Shown: piece by piece, positions 27,640 to 38,046 of the stretch
Layout of the letters: the number at the start of each line of letters is the position of its first letter
Numbering within the stretch: the stretch's first letter is position 1
NCBI GenBank assembly: GCA_025360045.1
Contig: JANYCY010000012.1
Location: 1-38,790 of the forward strand
DNA from: Janthinobacterium sp.
GTDB lineage: Bacteria > Pseudomonadota > Gammaproteobacteria > Burkholderiales > Chitinibacteraceae
Reading direction: 5' to 3'
DNA: 38,790 bases
The notes under the pieces: model-generated
What the model was told of the DNA's origin: nothing
Databases searched by the model: none
The model's input: the letters and a program-made list of their open reading frames with translations, nothing else
Made by a program: the position numbers and the translations under genes

Positions 27640-28464
27640 TCATTGTAAGGCATGCCAAATTTTTAAAGCATCCACTGTTTCCCGCACATCATGCACGCGA
27701 ATTACCGCCGAGCCTGCCTGTGCGGCCATCAATGCCGCAGCGATGCTGGCGGGCATCCTATCCCCTACTCCCTGACCTGTAATTTGCCCCAGCATACTCT
27801 TGCGAGATACACCAATCAGCAAAGGTGTTGCTAGCTGCTCCTGCATGCCTTGCAAGGCTTTAAATAAGGCGATATTGTGCTCTAGCGTTTTACCAAAACC
27901 AAAACCTGGGTCAAGTAATAATCGACAATGCGAGATTCCTGCAGCCAAAGCTGCATCGCGCCGTGCCGCCAAATAAGCAGATACCTCCGCCACCACATCC
28001 AGATACGCAGGTGTGGCTTGCATATTATGCGGGTCTCCTTGCATATGCATCAGGCAAATTGCCGCATGACTTTTGGCAACCAGCGTCAAAGCACCTTCAT
28101 CCTCCAATGCTGAAATATCATTCACCAGATCGACACCCACATCTAAAGCGGCACGCATCACTGCTGATTTACGCGTATCAATAGATAAGGGCACATTAAG
28201 GCTTTGTAGCGCTTTGATCACTGGAATCACACGGCTGATTTCTTCTTCTGCGGGAACAAAAGCCGCACCGGGCCGGGTAGATTCGCCGCCAATATCTAAG
28301 ATATCTGCGCCATCAGCCAATAATTTCTCTGCATGCGCGAGCGCGGCATCCATTTGCTGGTAATGCCCGCCATCCGAAAACGAATCAGGAGTGATATTTA
28401 CGATTCCCATTACCAAGGGACGATTTAAATTCAACCTAAAACGCCCGCATTGCAATTCTTTCAT
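27640..28464 (-). CDS. folP: Dihydropteroate synthase
   Basis: This 274-residue TIM-barrel enzyme joins p-aminobenzoate to the pterin diphosphate in folate synthesis; it is the sulfonamide target. Signatures are MGIVNITPDSFSDGG (about 19-33), DILDIGGESTRPGA, VDLVNDIS, LLLDPGFGFGK, GVSRKSMLG and the C-terminal VIRVHDV. I start at ATG 28464 (MKELQCG), with AGGA six bases upstream; the frame extends 11 codons further. It is separated from ftsH by a terminator and a dispersed repeat. Confidence 0.95.
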   Translation of the reverse strand: MKELQCGRFRLNLNRPLVMGIVNITPDSFSDGGHYQQMDAALAHAEKLLADGADILDIGGESTRPGAAFVPAEEEISRVIPVIKALQSLNVPLSIDTRKSAVMRAALDVGVDLVNDISALEDEGALTLVAKSHAAICLMHMQGDPHNMQATPAYLDVVAEVSAYLAARRDAALAAGISHCRLLLDPGFGFGKTLEHNIALFKALQGMQEQLATPLLIGVSRKSMLGQITGQGVGDRMPASIAAALMAAQAGSAVIRVHDVRETVDALKIWHALQ

Positions 28465-28541
28465 CTTCGTCCTCGTTTTATCCATTTTTAAGACCATCTA
28501 CCGCTTAGTACTGAGTCAGCCTTACCTTCCAGTTCCGGAAC

Positions 28542-28619
28542 ACCGTCATTCCCGCGCGCCTTTGACTGGAATCCAGCAGCGCGACTGGATCCCTGATAAA
28601 AATACTCAAGGATGACGGT
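28542..28619. repeat. Dispersed CGTCATTCC/GGATGACGG inverted-repeat element
   Basis: ACCGTCATTCC (from 28542) and GGATGACGGT (to 28619) are near-perfect inverted ends. Inside are GACTGGAATCCAG and GACTGGATCCC, giving internal symmetry. Elements with CGTCATTCCCGCG ends are widespread intergenic repeats in Proteobacteria. This one sits between the ftsH terminator and folP. Only one copy is in the window. Confidence 0.65.
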
Positions 28620-28661
28620 AAAGCCATATCGGGGCGTTATTTATAGCCAAATCCTTAAGAC

Positions 28662-28690
28662 AAAAAAGGCGGCCCATCAGGCCGCCTATT
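28662..28690 (-). terminator. Terminator of ftsH
   Basis: The stem AGGCGGCC / GGCCGCCT has a five-base loop and, on the minus strand, a run of six T. It lies 18 bp after the ftsH stop. Confidence 0.92.
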
Positions 28691-28708
28691 TTATTTAAAA
28701 CACGACAA

Positions 28709-30628
28709 TTAAGCTTCTGTTGCCGGTGTAGTAATTACGGGTGTTGCAGGTGCTTCTCCACTTGGGCGATCACCACCACTCGGTGTATTGGGCTTCACAG
28801 GCAAAGCTTTAGGAGGCTTTGGCGTGCGGCCTTGCATGATGTCTTCGATCTGCTCTGCATCAATGGTTTCCCATTCCAGCAGGGCTGCGGTCATGGCTTC
28901 AACCTTATCGCGGTTTTCTTCCAGCAAGCGACGGGCTAAGCCGTATTGCTCGTCGATAATGCGGCGAATTTCTGCATCCACCTGCATCATGGTCGCTTCA
29001 GACATGTTCTTATGCGTCGTTACCGAGCGGCCCAAGAATACTTCACCTTCGTTTTCGCCATATACCATCGGGCCTAAAGCGTCGGTCATGCCGTAACGCG
29101 TCACCATATCGCGTGCTAATGAAGTAGCACGTTCAAAGTCATTCGATGCGCCGGTGGTCATCTGATTCATAAACAATTCTTCGGCAATACGGCCACCAAA
29201 CAGAATTGCAATCCTATCCATCAAATAGCCACGATCATAAGCATAGCGATCGGCTTCAGGCAGCTGCATCGTTACACCCAGCGCACGGCCACGTGGAATG
29301 ATGGTCACTTTATGTACAGGATCAGACTTAGGTAAAAGCTTCGCCACAACCGCATGACCTGATTCATGGTAAGCAGTATTGGTTTTTTCTTCTTCGCTCA
29401 TCACCATGGAGCGACGCTCCGACCCCATCATGATTTTATCTTTAGCCGATTCAAAATCGTCCATATCAACCAGACGCTTCACACGGCGAGCAGCAAACAG
29501 CGCCGCTTCATTCACCAAGTTAGCCAAGTCCGCACCGGAGAACCCTGGTGTACCACGCGCAATAACCTGCGCATCCACATCGTTAGAGATCGGCACTTTG
29601 CGCATATGCACGCCAAGAATCTGCTCGCGACCACGAATATCAGGCAATGACACCATTACTTGACGATCGAAACGACCTGGACGTAGCAAAGCAGGATCAA
29701 GCACATCAGGACGGTTGGTTGCCGCAATCACCATAATGCCGGAGTTGCCTTCAAAACCATCCATCTCAACCAGCATCTGATTCAGCGTTTGTTCGCGCTC
29801 ATCATTACCGCCGCCCATACCAGCACCACGTTGACGACCCACTGCATCGATTTCATCGATAAAGATAATGCATGGTGCGTTTTTCTTCGCATTTTCAAAC
29901 ATATCGCGAACACGGGCAGCACCCACACCGACGAACATTTCAACGAAATCTGAACCAGAGATACTAAAGAACGGCACTTTAGCTTCACCCGCAATCGCCT
30001 TAGCGAGCAAGGTTTTACCGGTCCCCGGAGGGCCAACTAACAAAATACCGCGTGGCATACGGCCACCTAAGCTTTGATATTTAGTAGGGTCACGCAGGTA
30101 ATCGACGATTTCAGACACATCAGCTTTTGCTTCATCGCAGCCCGCTACATCGGCAAAAGTAATCACATTGGTCGCTTCGTCTAGCAAACGCGCCTTTGAT
30201 TTACCAAAGCTAAATGCACCGCCTTTACCGCCACCTTGCATCTGGCGCATAAAGAACACCCACACACCAATCAAGAGCAGCATTGGGAACCAATTGATGA
30301 ATAAATTCATCAAGAAGCTTGGCTCTTCTTCAGCCTTAGCAGCAAACTTCACGTTGTGCTTGATCAGCGTATCAACCATACGGAAATCAAAAGGAGCTAA
30401 CGTTGAGAAAGCCGTGCCATCGTTACGCTTGCCTTTAATAATCTGGCCGCGAATCGGGTTACCCTCGATTTCTGCACTCGCGATACGATCAGCCTCTACA
30501 TCGGCCATAAATTGCGAATACGCCACTTGCCCGCTTGCTTCTTGCTTGCGGGAAAATTGATTAAAGACTGTCATCAGTACCAGACCAATAACGAGCCAAA
30601 TGGCGATGTTCTTGCCGAGATTGTTCAC
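28709..30628 (-). CDS. ftsH: ATP-dependent zinc metalloprotease FtsH
   Basis: This 639-residue membrane-anchored AAA protease degrades damaged membrane proteins and regulators such as LpxC and sigma-32. Two transmembrane helices (about 7-23 and 106-127) flank a periplasmic domain. The AAA module shows Walker A GPPGTGKT (199-206), Walker [12 protein letters not shown] (about 254-264), SRH region [20 protein letters not shown], and the protease motif HESGH (421-425). The C-terminus is a Pro/Thr-rich tail. The start is GTG 30628 with GGAG seven bases upstream. It follows rlmE, as in most Gammaproteobacteria and Betaproteobacteria. Confidence 0.97.
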   Translation of the reverse strand: MNNLGKNIAIWLVIGLVLMTVFNQFSRKQEASGQVAYSQFMADVEADRIASAEIEGNPIRGQIIKGKRNDGTAFSTLAPFDFRMVDTLIKHNVKFAAKAEEEPSFLMNLFINWFPMLLLIGVWVFFMRQMQGGGKGGAFSFGKSKARLLDEATNVITFADVAGCDEAKADVSEIVDYLRDPTKYQSLGGRMPRGILLVGPPGTGKTLLAKAIAGEAKVPFFSISGSDFVEMFVGVGAARVRDMFENAKKNAPCIIFIDEIDAVGRQRGAGMGGGNDEREQTLNQMLVEMDGFEGNSGIMVIAATNRPDVLDPALLRPGRFDRQVMVSLPDIRGREQILGVHMRKVPISNDVDAQVIARGTPGFSGADLANLVNEAALFAARRVKRLVDMDDFESAKDKIMMGSERRSMVMSEEEKTNTAYHESGHAVVAKLLPKSDPVHKVTIIPRGRALGVTMQLPEADRYAYDRGYLMDRIAILFGGRIAEELFMNQMTTGASNDFERATSLARDMVTRYGMTDALGPMVYGENEGEVFLGRSVTTHKNMSEATMMQVDAEIRRIIDEQYGLARRLLEENRDKVEAMTAALLEWETIDAEQIEDIMQGRTPKPPKALPVKPNTPSGGDRPSGEAPATPVITTPATEA

Positions 30629-30688
30629 GGCGCTACTCCTGATTATCCCCGAGGGGGATTAAAGAAAAAATTCTACGCGTTTTACAGG

Positions 30689-31309
30689 TCAGGCTTTTTT
30701 CTGCTTGCCGAGCAAATAAGTTTCATTGCTACGATCACGCGAAGCCTTAGGATTACGGGTTACCACACTGGTAAATGTCTCACGCATGGCAGACATATAT
30801 TCGGTAAAACCATAACCTTGGAATACCTTGACCAGAAAATGTCCATTAGGTTTCAATTGCTCACGAACAAAATCTAAAGCCAGCTCACATAAAAGCATAC
30901 TACGAGCCTGATCCATTACGGCATTCCCCGTTATATTGGGGGCCATATCGCAAATCACAAGGTCTACCTGACGGCCAGCGAGTAATTCAGTGTACTGAGC
31001 CAGCACTTCTTCTTCCCGAAAATCGCCCTGAATAAACTCCACACCACGAATCGGCGTCATATCCAATAAGTCTAGCGCAAAAACGCGACCCGACTCACCT
31101 ACATTCTGACTTGCGACTTGCGACCAGCTTCCCGGCGCCGCGCCAAGATCGGCAACCCACAGGCCTGGTTTAAATAATTTGTCTTTTTCATTGATCTCAA
31201 GCAGCTTGAAAGCCGCGCGTGCGCGGTAGCCTTCTTTTTTGGCCTGATGAACATAATGATCGTTGACGTGTTCCTTCATCCACGCATTACTGGAATTGCT
31301 ACGAGCCAT
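30689..31309 (-). CDS. rlmE: 23S rRNA (uridine-2'-O) methyltransferase RlmE
   Basis: This 206-residue heat-shock methyltransferase (FtsJ/RrmJ) modifies U2552 of 23S rRNA in the A-loop of the ribosome. The N-terminus includes KKEGYRARAAFKLLEI with the catalytic Lys; the SAM site is VADLGAAPGSWSQVA (about 53-67). Further conserved segments are LVICDMAPN (catalytic Asp) and GHFLVKVFQG (catalytic Lys). It is divergent from yhbY with 37 bp between starts and lies 60 bp upstream of ftsH, the classical rlmE-ftsH pair. Confidence 0.96.
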   Translation of the reverse strand: MARSNSSNAWMKEHVNDHYVHQAKKEGYRARAAFKLLEINEKDKLFKPGLWVADLGAAPGSWSQVASQNVGESGRVFALDLLDMTPIRGVEFIQGDFREEEVLAQYTELLAGRQVDLVICDMAPNITGNAVMDQARSMLLCELALDFVREQLKPNGHFLVKVFQGYGFTEYMSAMRETFTSVVTRNPKASRDRSNETYLLGKQKKA

Positions 31310-31346
31310 GAGGTAAAATTGCCTGTTTAGTCAAGGATTTGAAACA

Positions 31347-31661
31347 ATGGAACTCACATCGGATCAGCGTCGCCACCTGAAAAGCTTGGCTCATCATATC
31401 GATCCAGTCGTAATGATCGGCAATAATGGCTTGGCAGACGCGGTAATCCGCGAGATTGCTGTTAATTTAGACGCGCATGAACTCATTAAAATCCGAGTTT
31501 TGGGTGATGATCGCGCCCTGCGTGAAGAATACCTGCAAAAGATCTGTTCTGAACTAGGCGCAGTTGCCGTTCAACACATTGGTAAGTTATTAGTGATCTA
31601 TCGCGCATCTAATACAGATAAGCCAAGGATCGTACTACCCAAGGCAAAGAAAGCCAAATAA
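31347..31661 (+). CDS. yhbY: RNA-binding YhbY/CRM-domain protein
   Basis: This 104-residue CRM-domain protein associates with pre-50S ribosomal particles in E. coli. The whole of residues 1-90 is the domain: LTSDQRRHLKSLAHHIDPVV, then the signature IGNNGLADAVIREIAVNLDAHELIKIRVLG, and a lysine-rich tail KAKKAK. Length is typical. It is divergent from rlmE, a conserved pairing of two ribosome-assembly factors. A terminator follows. Confidence 0.95.
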   Translation: MELTSDQRRHLKSLAHHIDPVVMIGNNGLADAVIREIAVNLDAHELIKIRVLGDDRALREEYLQKICSELGAVAVQHIGKLLVIYRASNTDKPRIVLPKAKKAK

Positions 31662-31675
31662 GCGGGTTTTACATA

Positions 31676-31704
31676 AATTAGGGCGACTCAGGTCGCCCTA
31701 ATCT
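31676..31704 (+). terminator. Terminator after yhbY (possibly also for the DUF4149 gene)
   Basis: The stem TTAGGGCGAC / GTCGCCCTAA with a four-base loop is followed by TCTTT on plus. It lies 16 bp after yhbY and 18 bp from the convergent DUF4149 stop; the minus-strand side reads TAATTTATG, so action there is less clear. Confidence 0.8.
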
Positions 31705-31719
31705 TTGCGTCATGATGAC

Positions 31720-32163
31720 TTAACGATCACCATCAGACCAAATGTAAATTATACCAAACACACTTTGCAAAAGATAAATCAGGCTAGAAAGGGTATGCCA
31801 TTGAGCCAAGCCCCCTCCAAACATCCCTTCCGCAGCTGTGCTTACAGCAGGCTTTAAACTGGCAATCAGTGGAAAGATAGCAAACTGATTAACGAGTGTG
31901 CATAGCAACATGCCCATCACCAGCCAAAATTTCCCACTTTGAAAACCACGCATGCCCATCTGCCAAATCCACCAAATGGCCAGATATACACCTGCGACAA
32001 TCCCAACCCAGCCAATAGCATGAAATAGCTTTCCAGCCACCATGCCTGCTGTGGCTTTATCCAAGCCCGCAAATAAAGCAGGGGCTGCGATGACGCCAAT
32101 GGTCCACATACCGCCAATCCACAGTACGGTGAGAAGGTTTTTTAAACCCGAACCTAAGCCCAT
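31720..32163 (-). CDS. DUF4149 family membrane protein
   Basis: This 147-residue integral membrane protein has four hydrophobic segments (about 10-32, 47-70, 78-100, 122-141). Features are TVLWIGGMWTIGVIAAPALF near the N-terminus and a final ...GIIYIWSDGDR. DUF4149 genes commonly stand beside greA and yhbY in Betaproteobacteria; the function is unknown. It starts at ATG 32163, with AAGGGAA upstream, 18 bp after the greA stop, so it is likely co-transcribed with greA. Confidence 0.85.
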   Translation of the reverse strand: MGLGSGLKNLLTVLWIGGMWTIGVIAAPALFAGLDKATAGMVAGKLFHAIGWVGIVAGVYLAIWWIWQMGMRGFQSGKFWLVMGMLLCTLVNQFAIFPLIASLKPAVSTAAEGMFGGGLAQWHTLSSLIYLLQSVFGIIYIWSDGDR

Positions 32164-32181
32164 TGCATTCCCTTGCGCTAT

Positions 32182-32664
32182 TTAGATGTATTTTACGTCG
32201 AGTACTTCGTACTCACGAATCCCGCCTGGCGCCATGACTTCGGCTACATCACCGGCATATTTGCCGATCAGAGCACGTGCAATTGGGCTAGACACGGAAA
32301 TTTTAAATTCTTTGATTTCAGCTTCTTCGTCCCCAACGATCTGGTAAGTGACTTTATTGCTGGTTTCTAAGTCTTCTAAATCAACCGTTGCGCCAAACAC
32401 CACACGGCCTTCAGCTGATTCGGCAAGGCTAGCAGGCTCGATGAGCTGAGCATTAGAAAGCTTGCTTTCTAGCTCCGCAATTCGACCCTCAACAAAACCT
32501 TGTCTTTCTTTAGCCGCGTCGTACTCAGCGTTTTCTGATAAATCACCGTGCGAACGCGCTTCGGCAATCGCTGCAATCACTGACGGGCGTTCTACGCTCT
32601 TGAGATTTTGCAGTTCGGCTTTCAGTTTTACCGCACCTTGTACGGTGAGCGGAATTTTTATCAT
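32182..32664 (-). CDS. greA: Transcription elongation factor GreA
   Basis: This 160-residue factor enters the RNA polymerase secondary channel and triggers transcript cleavage in backtracked complexes. The N-terminal coiled coil (about 1-75) carries [20 protein letters not shown], whose acidic tip residues act in cleavage. The C-terminal FKBP-like domain includes [21 protein letters not shown] start at ATG 32664 ([10 protein letters not shown]), the family N-terminus. It lies downstream of carB; a terminator-like hairpin (32691-32722) sits 27 bp before its start. Confidence 0.95.
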   Translation of the reverse strand: MIKIPLTVQGAVKLKAELQNLKSVERPSVIAAIAEARSHGDLSENAEYDAAKERQGFVEGRIAELESKLSNAQLIEPASLAESAEGRVVFGATVDLEDLETSNKVTYQIVGDEEAEIKEFKISVSSPIARALIGKYAGDVAEVMAPGGIREYEVLDVKYI

Positions 32665-32690
32665 TTCTTTACAGTCTCCATCCAAAAAGA

Positions 32691-32722
32691 AGAGCCGCCG
32701 TCACGAGTGGACGGCGGCTTTT
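32691..32722 (-). terminator. Terminator/attenuator-like hairpin between carB and greA
   Basis: The perfect 10-bp stem AGCCGCCGTC / GACGGCGGCT has a seven-base loop. On minus it is followed by a pyrimidine-rich TCTTCTTTTT, a moderate U-run. It can end carAB transcripts. Since greA begins just downstream, any greA promoter must overlap or precede this stem, or greA depends on readthrough. Confidence 0.75.
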
Positions 32723-32789
32723 ACTTAAGTTCTAGTGCTTATGCTTCATTAGAATGAAACATCATTCACGAACCTTAGGGCGTAAATTA

Positions 32790-35700
32790 TCAGTGTTTGA
32801 TCGTGCGATGCAAGCCCTGCAGATCATAAACTCGCATTTCACCCAAATCACGCATCCCAATACACGCTGCTTTTGCACCTGCAATCGTTGTAAACACCGG
32901 TAAGCGCGCCTTCATGGCTTCATGGCGAATCGAGTAAGAATCCTGAATGGCTTGGCGACGTTCATCGACAGTATTCACTATCATGGCAATTTCACCATTC
33001 TTGATCATGTCGACAATGTGTGGACGGCCTTCAGTTACTTTATTCACACTTTGCACCAAAACACCTGCTGCATTGATGCTGGCAGCCGTGCCTTTAGTGG
33101 CAAACACTTTAAAGCCCAAATCAGTCAGCACCTTGGCGCATTCCAGAGCACCGGTTTTATCACCATCACGCACCGAGATAAATACATTGCCCTGTGTTGG
33201 CAATGCAACGCCTGCTGCCAACTGTGACTTCACAAACGCTTCGGCAAACGTATCGCCAACGCCCATGACTTCGCCGGTTGATTTCATTTCTGGGCCCAGA
33301 ATTGAATCTACGCCAGGAAATTTAATAAACGGGAACACGGCTTCTTTAACCGAGAAGTAAGGTGGAATCACTTCCTTGGTCATACCTTGCGACACCAAGC
33401 TCTGACCCGCCATACAACGCGCAGCGATCTTAGCAATCGGCAAGCTAGTGGCTTTTGATACATAAGGCACAGTACGGGATGCGCGTGGATTGACTTCCAG
33501 CACAAACACCACCGCATCGTCACCCTTGCCCTGAATCGCAAACTGCACATTCATCAGGCCAACCACGTTCAGACCCTTAGCCATTAATACCGTCTGACGG
33601 CGTAGCTCATCTTGAATTTCTTTCGACAAGCTAAATGGAGGCAAGGAGCAAGCGGAGTCGCCCGAGTGCACACCAGCCTGTTCGATGTGCTCCATAATGC
33701 CGCCGATCAAAACATCGCTGCCATCACAAATCGCATCCACATCCACTTCAATGGCGTCGTTCAGGAAGCGATCGAGCAGCACAGGGCTATCGTTCGATAC
33801 CTTTACGGCTTCACGCATATAGCGCTCTAAATCGGACTGCTGATGCACGATTTCCATCGCACGGCCGCCCAATACATAGGACGGACGAACCACTAGCGGG
33901 TAGCCAATTTCAGCGGCCAAAATCAAGGCATCGCGCTCATTACGTGCCGTGCGGTTAGGCGGCTGACGCAGACCTAATTCATGCAATAATTTTTGGAAGC
34001 GTTCGCGATCTTCAGCAGCATCGATCATATCTGGCGTTGTACCAATAATCGGTACACCGTTAGCTTCGAGTGCGCGGGCCAATTTCAATGGCGTTTGGCC
34101 ACCGTATTGCACGATCACGCCTTCGGGCTTTTCGATATTGACGATTTCTAGCACGTCTTCCAGTGTGAGTGGCTCAAAGTACAGGCGATCCGAAGTATCG
34201 TAATCGGTCGATACGGTTTCTGGATTGCAGTTCACCATGATGGTTTCAAAGCCATCTTCACGCAATGCCAGCGCCGCGTGCACGCAGCAATAATCAAACT
34301 CAATCCCTTGGCCGATACGGTTTGGTCCACCGCCAAGAATCATGATTTTGCGATTATTCGTCGGCTGCGCTTCGCACTCTTCTTCATACGTCGAGTACAT
34401 ATAAGCAGTATCGGTAGAGAACTCGGCCGCACATGTATCCACACGCTTATAAACAGGGCGGATTTTGAGTGCGTGACGCGCTTTACGCACCGCCGCTTGA
34501 TCGGTATCTAGCAATGAAGCTAAACGACGATCAGAGAAGCCTTTACGCTTGAGGCGACGCATGGTGGCGTAATCGATGGATTCAACTGCCGTGCCACGAA
34601 TTGCGTTTTCTTCGATCACAAGATCTTCAATCTGGCGCAGGAACCAAGGATCAATCTTAGTCAGATTGAATACTTCATCCATGCTCATGCCAACGCGGAA
34701 AGCATCGGCCACATACCAAATACGCTCTGGGCCAGGATTTGCAATTTCTGCTTCGATCAGGCTGCGATCTGTGGTCATTTCATCAAAACCAGACATGCCG
34801 GTTTCTAAGCCACGCAGGGCTTTTTGCATGGATTCTTGCACCGTGCGGCCAATTGCCATCACTTCGCCAACTGACTTCATTTGTGTGGTCAGTTTGTTAT
34901 TGGCTTGTGGGAATTTTTCGAAAGCAAAACGAGGGATTTTAGTCACAACGTAGTCAATCGAAGGCTCGAACGAGGCCGGTGTTTTGCCACCGGTGATTTC
35001 GTTTTGTAATTCATCCAAAGTAAAGCCCACTGCCAGCTTGGCAGCCACTTTAGCAATCGGGAAACCCGTTGCTTTAGAGGCGAGCGCTGAAGAGCGGCTG
35101 ACGCGTGGATTCATTTCAATAACGATCATCTCGCCATTTTCTGGGTTGGTCGCGAACTGCACATTTGAGCCACCGGTATCTACACCAATTTCACGCAATA
35201 CCGCCAAAGAGGCGTTACGCATAATTTGGTATTCTTTATCGGTCAGCGTTTGTGCAGGCGCCACGGTAATCGAATCACCGGTATGCACGCCCATCGGATC
35301 AAAGTTTTCGATCGAGCAGATGATGATGCAATTGTCGGCGCGATCACGCACCACTTCCATCTCGTATTCTTTCCAGCCCAATACCGATTGCTCGATCAGC
35401 AATTCATTGGTTGGCGATGCTTCAAAACCACGATCACAAATTTCGACGAATTCTTCACGGTTATAAGCAATACCACCGCCCGAACCACCCATGGTAAACG
35501 AAGGGCGAATCAGCGTTGGATAGCCAACCGTTGCCTGCACGGCCAGCGCTTGTTCCATATTGTGTGCAATGCCCGATTTTGGCGTAGACAGGCCAATTTT
35601 GGTCATTGCATCTTTAAACTTGCCGCGATCTTCGGCTTTATCGATGGCATCTGGCTTTGCGCCAATCATTTCTACCTTGTACTTTTCCAGTACACCGTGA

Positions 35701-36011
35701 CGCCACAGATCCAGCGCGCAATTCAATGCAGTCTGGCCACCCATCGTTGGCAGCAAGGCGCATGGACGCTCTTTCTCAATAATTTTTTCAACCATCTGCC
35801 AAGTAATTGGCTCGATGTAAGTCACGTCCGCCATATTCGGGTCGGTCATGATGGTGGCAGGATTGCTGTTCACCAAGATAACGCGGTAACCCTCTTCACG
35901 CAGCGCCTTACACGCTTGCGCTCCGGAATAGTCAAACTCACAAGCCTGGCCGATCACAATCGGGCCAGCACCAATGATTAAGATGCTTTTTAAATCTGTA
36001 CGTTTTGGCAT
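32790..36011 (-). CDS. carB: Carbamoyl-phosphate synthase, large subunit
   Basis: This 1073-residue enzyme makes carbamoyl phosphate from ammonia (from CarA), bicarbonate and two ATP for arginine and pyrimidines. Two homologous ATP-grasp halves are visible. The N-terminal half starts [22 protein letters not shown]; the second half starts [19 protein letters not shown] (about residue 555). Each has an [18 protein letters not shown]-like or [18 protein letters not shown] metal/ATP loop. The C-terminal MGS-like allosteric domain is about 940-1073. I start at ATG 36011 (MPKRTDLK), with GAGGG eight bases upstream. It follows carA by 60 bp containing a hairpin. Confidence 0.97.
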   Translation of the reverse strand: MPKRTDLKSILIIGAGPIVIGQACEFDYSGAQACKALREEGYRVILVNSNPATIMTDPNMADVTYIEPITWQMVEKIIEKERPCALLPTMGGQTALNCALDLWRHGVLEKYKVEMIGAKPDAIDKAEDRGKFKDAMTKIGLSTPKSGIAHNMEQALAVQATVGYPTLIRPSFTMGGSGGGIAYNREEFVEICDRGFEASPTNELLIEQSVLGWKEYEMEVVRDRADNCIIICSIENFDPMGVHTGDSITVAPAQTLTDKEYQIMRNASLAVLREIGVDTGGSNVQFATNPENGEMIVIEMNPRVSRSSALASKATGFPIAKVAAKLAVGFTLDELQNEITGGKTPASFEPSIDYVVTKIPRFAFEKFPQANNKLTTQMKSVGEVMAIGRTVQESMQKALRGLETGMSGFDEMTTDRSLIEAEIANPGPERIWYVADAFRVGMSMDEVFNLTKIDPWFLRQIEDLVIEENAIRGTAVESIDYATMRRLKRKGFSDRRLASLLDTDQAAVRKARHALKIRPVYKRVDTCAAEFSTDTAYMYSTYEEECEAQPTNNRKIMILGGGPNRIGQGIEFDYCCVHAALALREDGFETIMVNCNPETVSTDYDTSDRLYFEPLTLEDVLEIVNIEKPEGVIVQYGGQTPLKLARALEANGVPIIGTTPDMIDAAEDRERFQKLLHELGLRQPPNRTARNERDALILAAEIGYPLVVRPSYVLGGRAMEIVHQQSDLERYMREAVKVSNDSPVLLDRFLNDAIEVDVDAICDGSDVLIGGIMEHIEQAGVHSGDSACSLPPFSLSKEIQDELRRQTVLMAKGLNVVGLMNVQFAIQGKGDDAVVFVLEVNPRASRTVPYVSKATSLPIAKIAARCMAGQSLVSQGMTKEVIPPYFSVKEAVFPFIKFPGVDSILGPEMKSTGEVMGVGDTFAEAFVKSQLAAGVALPTQGNVFISVRDGDKTGALECAKVLTDLGFKVFATKGTAASINAAGVLVQSVNKVTEGRPHIVDMIKNGEIAMIVNTVDERRQAIQDSYSIRHEAMKARLPVFTTIAGAKAACIGMRDLGEMRVYDLQGLHRTIKH

Positions 36012-36041
36012 TGCTCTACCCTCAAACCACTTTTCGCTAGG

Positions 36042-36063
36042 CTGTGCAGCCAAAGCTGCACAG
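36042..36063 (-). promoter_or_regulatory. Intercistronic hairpin between carA and carB
   Basis: A perfect 9-bp stem (CTGTGCAGC / GCTGCACAG) with a four-base loop, no T-run, lies 8 bp after the carA stop. It is more likely an mRNA processing or stability element than a terminator. Confidence 0.55.
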
Positions 36064-36071
36064 TACGCCCT

Positions 36072-37208
36072 TTACACTGCTGCTTTTTGATCGCGCATCA
36101 AACCAATAAACTTATCAAATAGATAAGCCACATCGGTAGGTCCAGGGCTTGCTTCTGGGTGCCCTTGGAAAGAAAACGCAGGTTTGTCAGTCAAGGCAAT
36201 CCCTTGCACTGTGCCATCAAACAGGGAGCGATGTGTCACTGCTACATTGGCAGGCAAGCTGGTTTCATCCACCTGAAAGCCGTGATTCTGGCTGGTAATC
36301 ATCACATGCTTGCTGGCTAAATCTTGCACAGGATGGTTCGCACCATGGTGGCCAAACTTCATCTTGCTGGTTTGAGCGCCGCTAGCAAGGCCCAATAACT
36401 GATGGCCAAGACAGATACCAAACACCGGCAAATCTGCCGCTAGGATTTCTTTAATGGCCGCAATAGCATAATCGCAAGGCTCAGGATCCCCTGGGCCATT
36501 CGATAAAAACACACCATCAGGCTTCAAAGCCAACACTTCACTGGCAGGTGTTTGAGCCGGCACAACAGTTAATTTGCAGCCGCGTTCAGCCAGCATGCGC
36601 AAAATGTTGTACTTCACGCCAAAATCGTAAGCAACAACGTGGAATTCTGGATTGGTTTGCTCGGTATAACCCGCGCCCAGTTTCCATTCACGTGTTGTCC
36701 ATGCGAACGATTCTTTGCAGCTCACCACTTTAGCTAAATCTTGACCAGCCATCGAGCCAAACGACTTGGCTTTTTCGACGGCAGCGGCAGCATCGATATT
36801 GTCGCCAGTGACAATACAACCTGGCTGAGCGCCTTTGCTGCGCAAAATACGAGTGAGCTTACGCGTATCAATATCTGCAATCGCCACAACATTATTCTTA
36901 ACGAGGTACTCGCCAAGACTCATATCAGAGCGGAAATTAGAATGTAAAAGCGGCAGATCACGAATGATCAGGCCAGCGGCAAATACGGAATTGGACTCTA
37001 CGTCTTCCGGGCTTACGCCGTAGTTACCGATATGTGGATAGGTCAAAGTGACCATTTGCTTGGTATACGAAGGGTCTGTCAGGATTTCCTGATAACCGGT
37101 CATCGCCGTATTGAACACGACCTCACCAATGGTTGTGCCATCGGTTCCGATGGAAATACCATGAAAGAGGGTGCCGTCGGCAAGCGCAAGAAGGGCTGGT
37201 TTTGACAC
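36072..37208 (-). CDS. carA: Carbamoyl-phosphate synthase, small (glutamine amidotransferase) subunit
   Basis: This 378-residue subunit hydrolyses glutamine and channels ammonia to CarB. The N-terminal domain begins [13 protein letters not shown] and includes [21 protein letters not shown]. The class I amidotransferase domain has nucleophile Cys266 in [19 protein letters not shown], and the His-x-Glu of [11 protein letters not shown] (about 350). The start is GTG 37208 with AGGAG six bases upstream. Upstream are a GGGCG-TTG-CGCCC hairpin and the 188-bp foldback element, within which its promoter may lie. Confidence 0.97.
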   Translation of the reverse strand: MSKPALLALADGTLFHGISIGTDGTTIGEVVFNTAMTGYQEILTDPSYTKQMVTLTYPHIGNYGVSPEDVESNSVFAAGLIIRDLPLLHSNFRSDMSLGEYLVKNNVVAIADIDTRKLTRILRSKGAQPGCIVTGDNIDAAAAVEKAKSFGSMAGQDLAKVVSCKESFAWTTREWKLGAGYTEQTNPEFHVVAYDFGVKYNILRMLAERGCKLTVVPAQTPASEVLALKPDGVFLSNGPGDPEPCDYAIAAIKEILAADLPVFGICLGHQLLGLASGAQTSKMKFGHHGANHPVQDLASKHVMITSQNHGFQVDETSLPANVAVTHRSLFDGTVQGIALTDKPAFSFQGHPEASPGPTDVAYLFDKFIGLMRDQKAAV

Positions 37209-37269
37209 AGGCGGCTCCTGGGCGTTGCGCCCACAAGATTGAGTTCGGATATTTCTGAGGATGGCAAAA

Positions 37270-37457
37270 CGGGATAGCTTTAGCAGCCTGTCGGACTTAG
37301 TCGGTCGACGCGAAAAATCGCATGATCGAGAGCAGATTTTGCCGTATTTGCAGTGCCAATAACGAGTTATTGGTCAAAAATACGGTGAAATATGGGCCGA
37401 TCAGGTGATTTTGCAGCCGACTGATACTAAGTCTGACTGGTTGCTATCTCTATCCCG
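37270..37457. repeat. 188-bp foldback (MITE/REP-like) element upstream of carA
   Basis: The whole segment is an imperfect palindrome. The outer 32-bp arms (CGGGATAG... from 37270 and ...CTATCCCG to 37457) match at about 26 of 32 positions. A second paired block is AAAATCGCATGATCG with CGATCAGGTGATTTT. A third is CCGTATTT with AAATACGG, and the centre is CCAATAAC/GTTATTGG at 37356-37373. There is no coding capacity. It is either a non-autonomous mobile element or a large structured leader for carA. The remaining 81 bp to the gpx stop hold nothing obvious. Confidence 0.8.
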
Positions 37458-37543
37458 CACGCACAAAATTGAGCCACATTCTACCGCAAAATCCCTTATC
37501 CATCAATGTAATAAGGCATGCCAATTAGCAATAGCAGGCATAC

Positions 37544-38023
37544 TTACAGCAGCTTTTCAATCTCGACACTCAGATCTTCCGGTTTTGTCATCGGCGCAAA
37601 GCGATCGACCACTTTACCTTGCTTATCTAGTAAAAATTTACTGAAATTCCATTTCACCGCCTCAATACCCAACAAACCTGGCTTCTCTTCCTTTAGCCAT
37701 GTAAACAGCGGCGCAGCGTTTTCACCGTTCACATCCACCTTGGCAAACAGCGGGAAACTCACATTGAATTTAGTCGTACAAAAATCCAAAATTTCCGCCT
37801 CACTGCCCGGCTCTTGCGCACCGAACTGATTGCACGGAAAGCCCAGCACCACTAAGCCACGATCTTTATACTGCTCATAGAGCGCTTGTAAGCCTTCATA
37901 CTGCGGGGTAAAGCCACATTGACTCGCCACATTCACCACCAAAACCACCGAACCGGCGTATTGAGCCAAATCAACCGTTTCCCCTGCTATGCCTTGCACG
38001 CTAAAATCACCGATATTGCTCAT
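37544..38023 (-). CDS. Glutathione peroxidase family protein
   Basis: This 159-residue thiol peroxidase reduces hydroperoxides, in bacteria usually with thioredoxin. The peroxidatic cysteine is Cys36 in VNVASQCGFTPQY; LGFPCNQFGAQEPG supplies the conserved Gln and a second cysteine; the third conserved block is WNFSKFLLDKQGKV with the catalytic Trp-Asn. It is the Cys type, not selenocysteine. ATG 38023 is preferred over ATG 38026 because AAGGA is then six bases upstream. It is divergent from the DUF1841 gene with only 23 bp between the start codons. Confidence 0.95.
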   Translation of the reverse strand: MSNIGDFSVQGIAGETVDLAQYAGSVVLVVNVASQCGFTPQYEGLQALYEQYKDRGLVVLGFPCNQFGAQEPGSEAEILDFCTTKFNVSFPLFAKVDVNGENAAPLFTWLKEEKPGLLGIEAVKWNFSKFLLDKQGKVVDRFAPMTKPEDLSVEIEKLL

Positions 38024-38046
38024 CATTTATCCTTAGTAGAGAAAAT

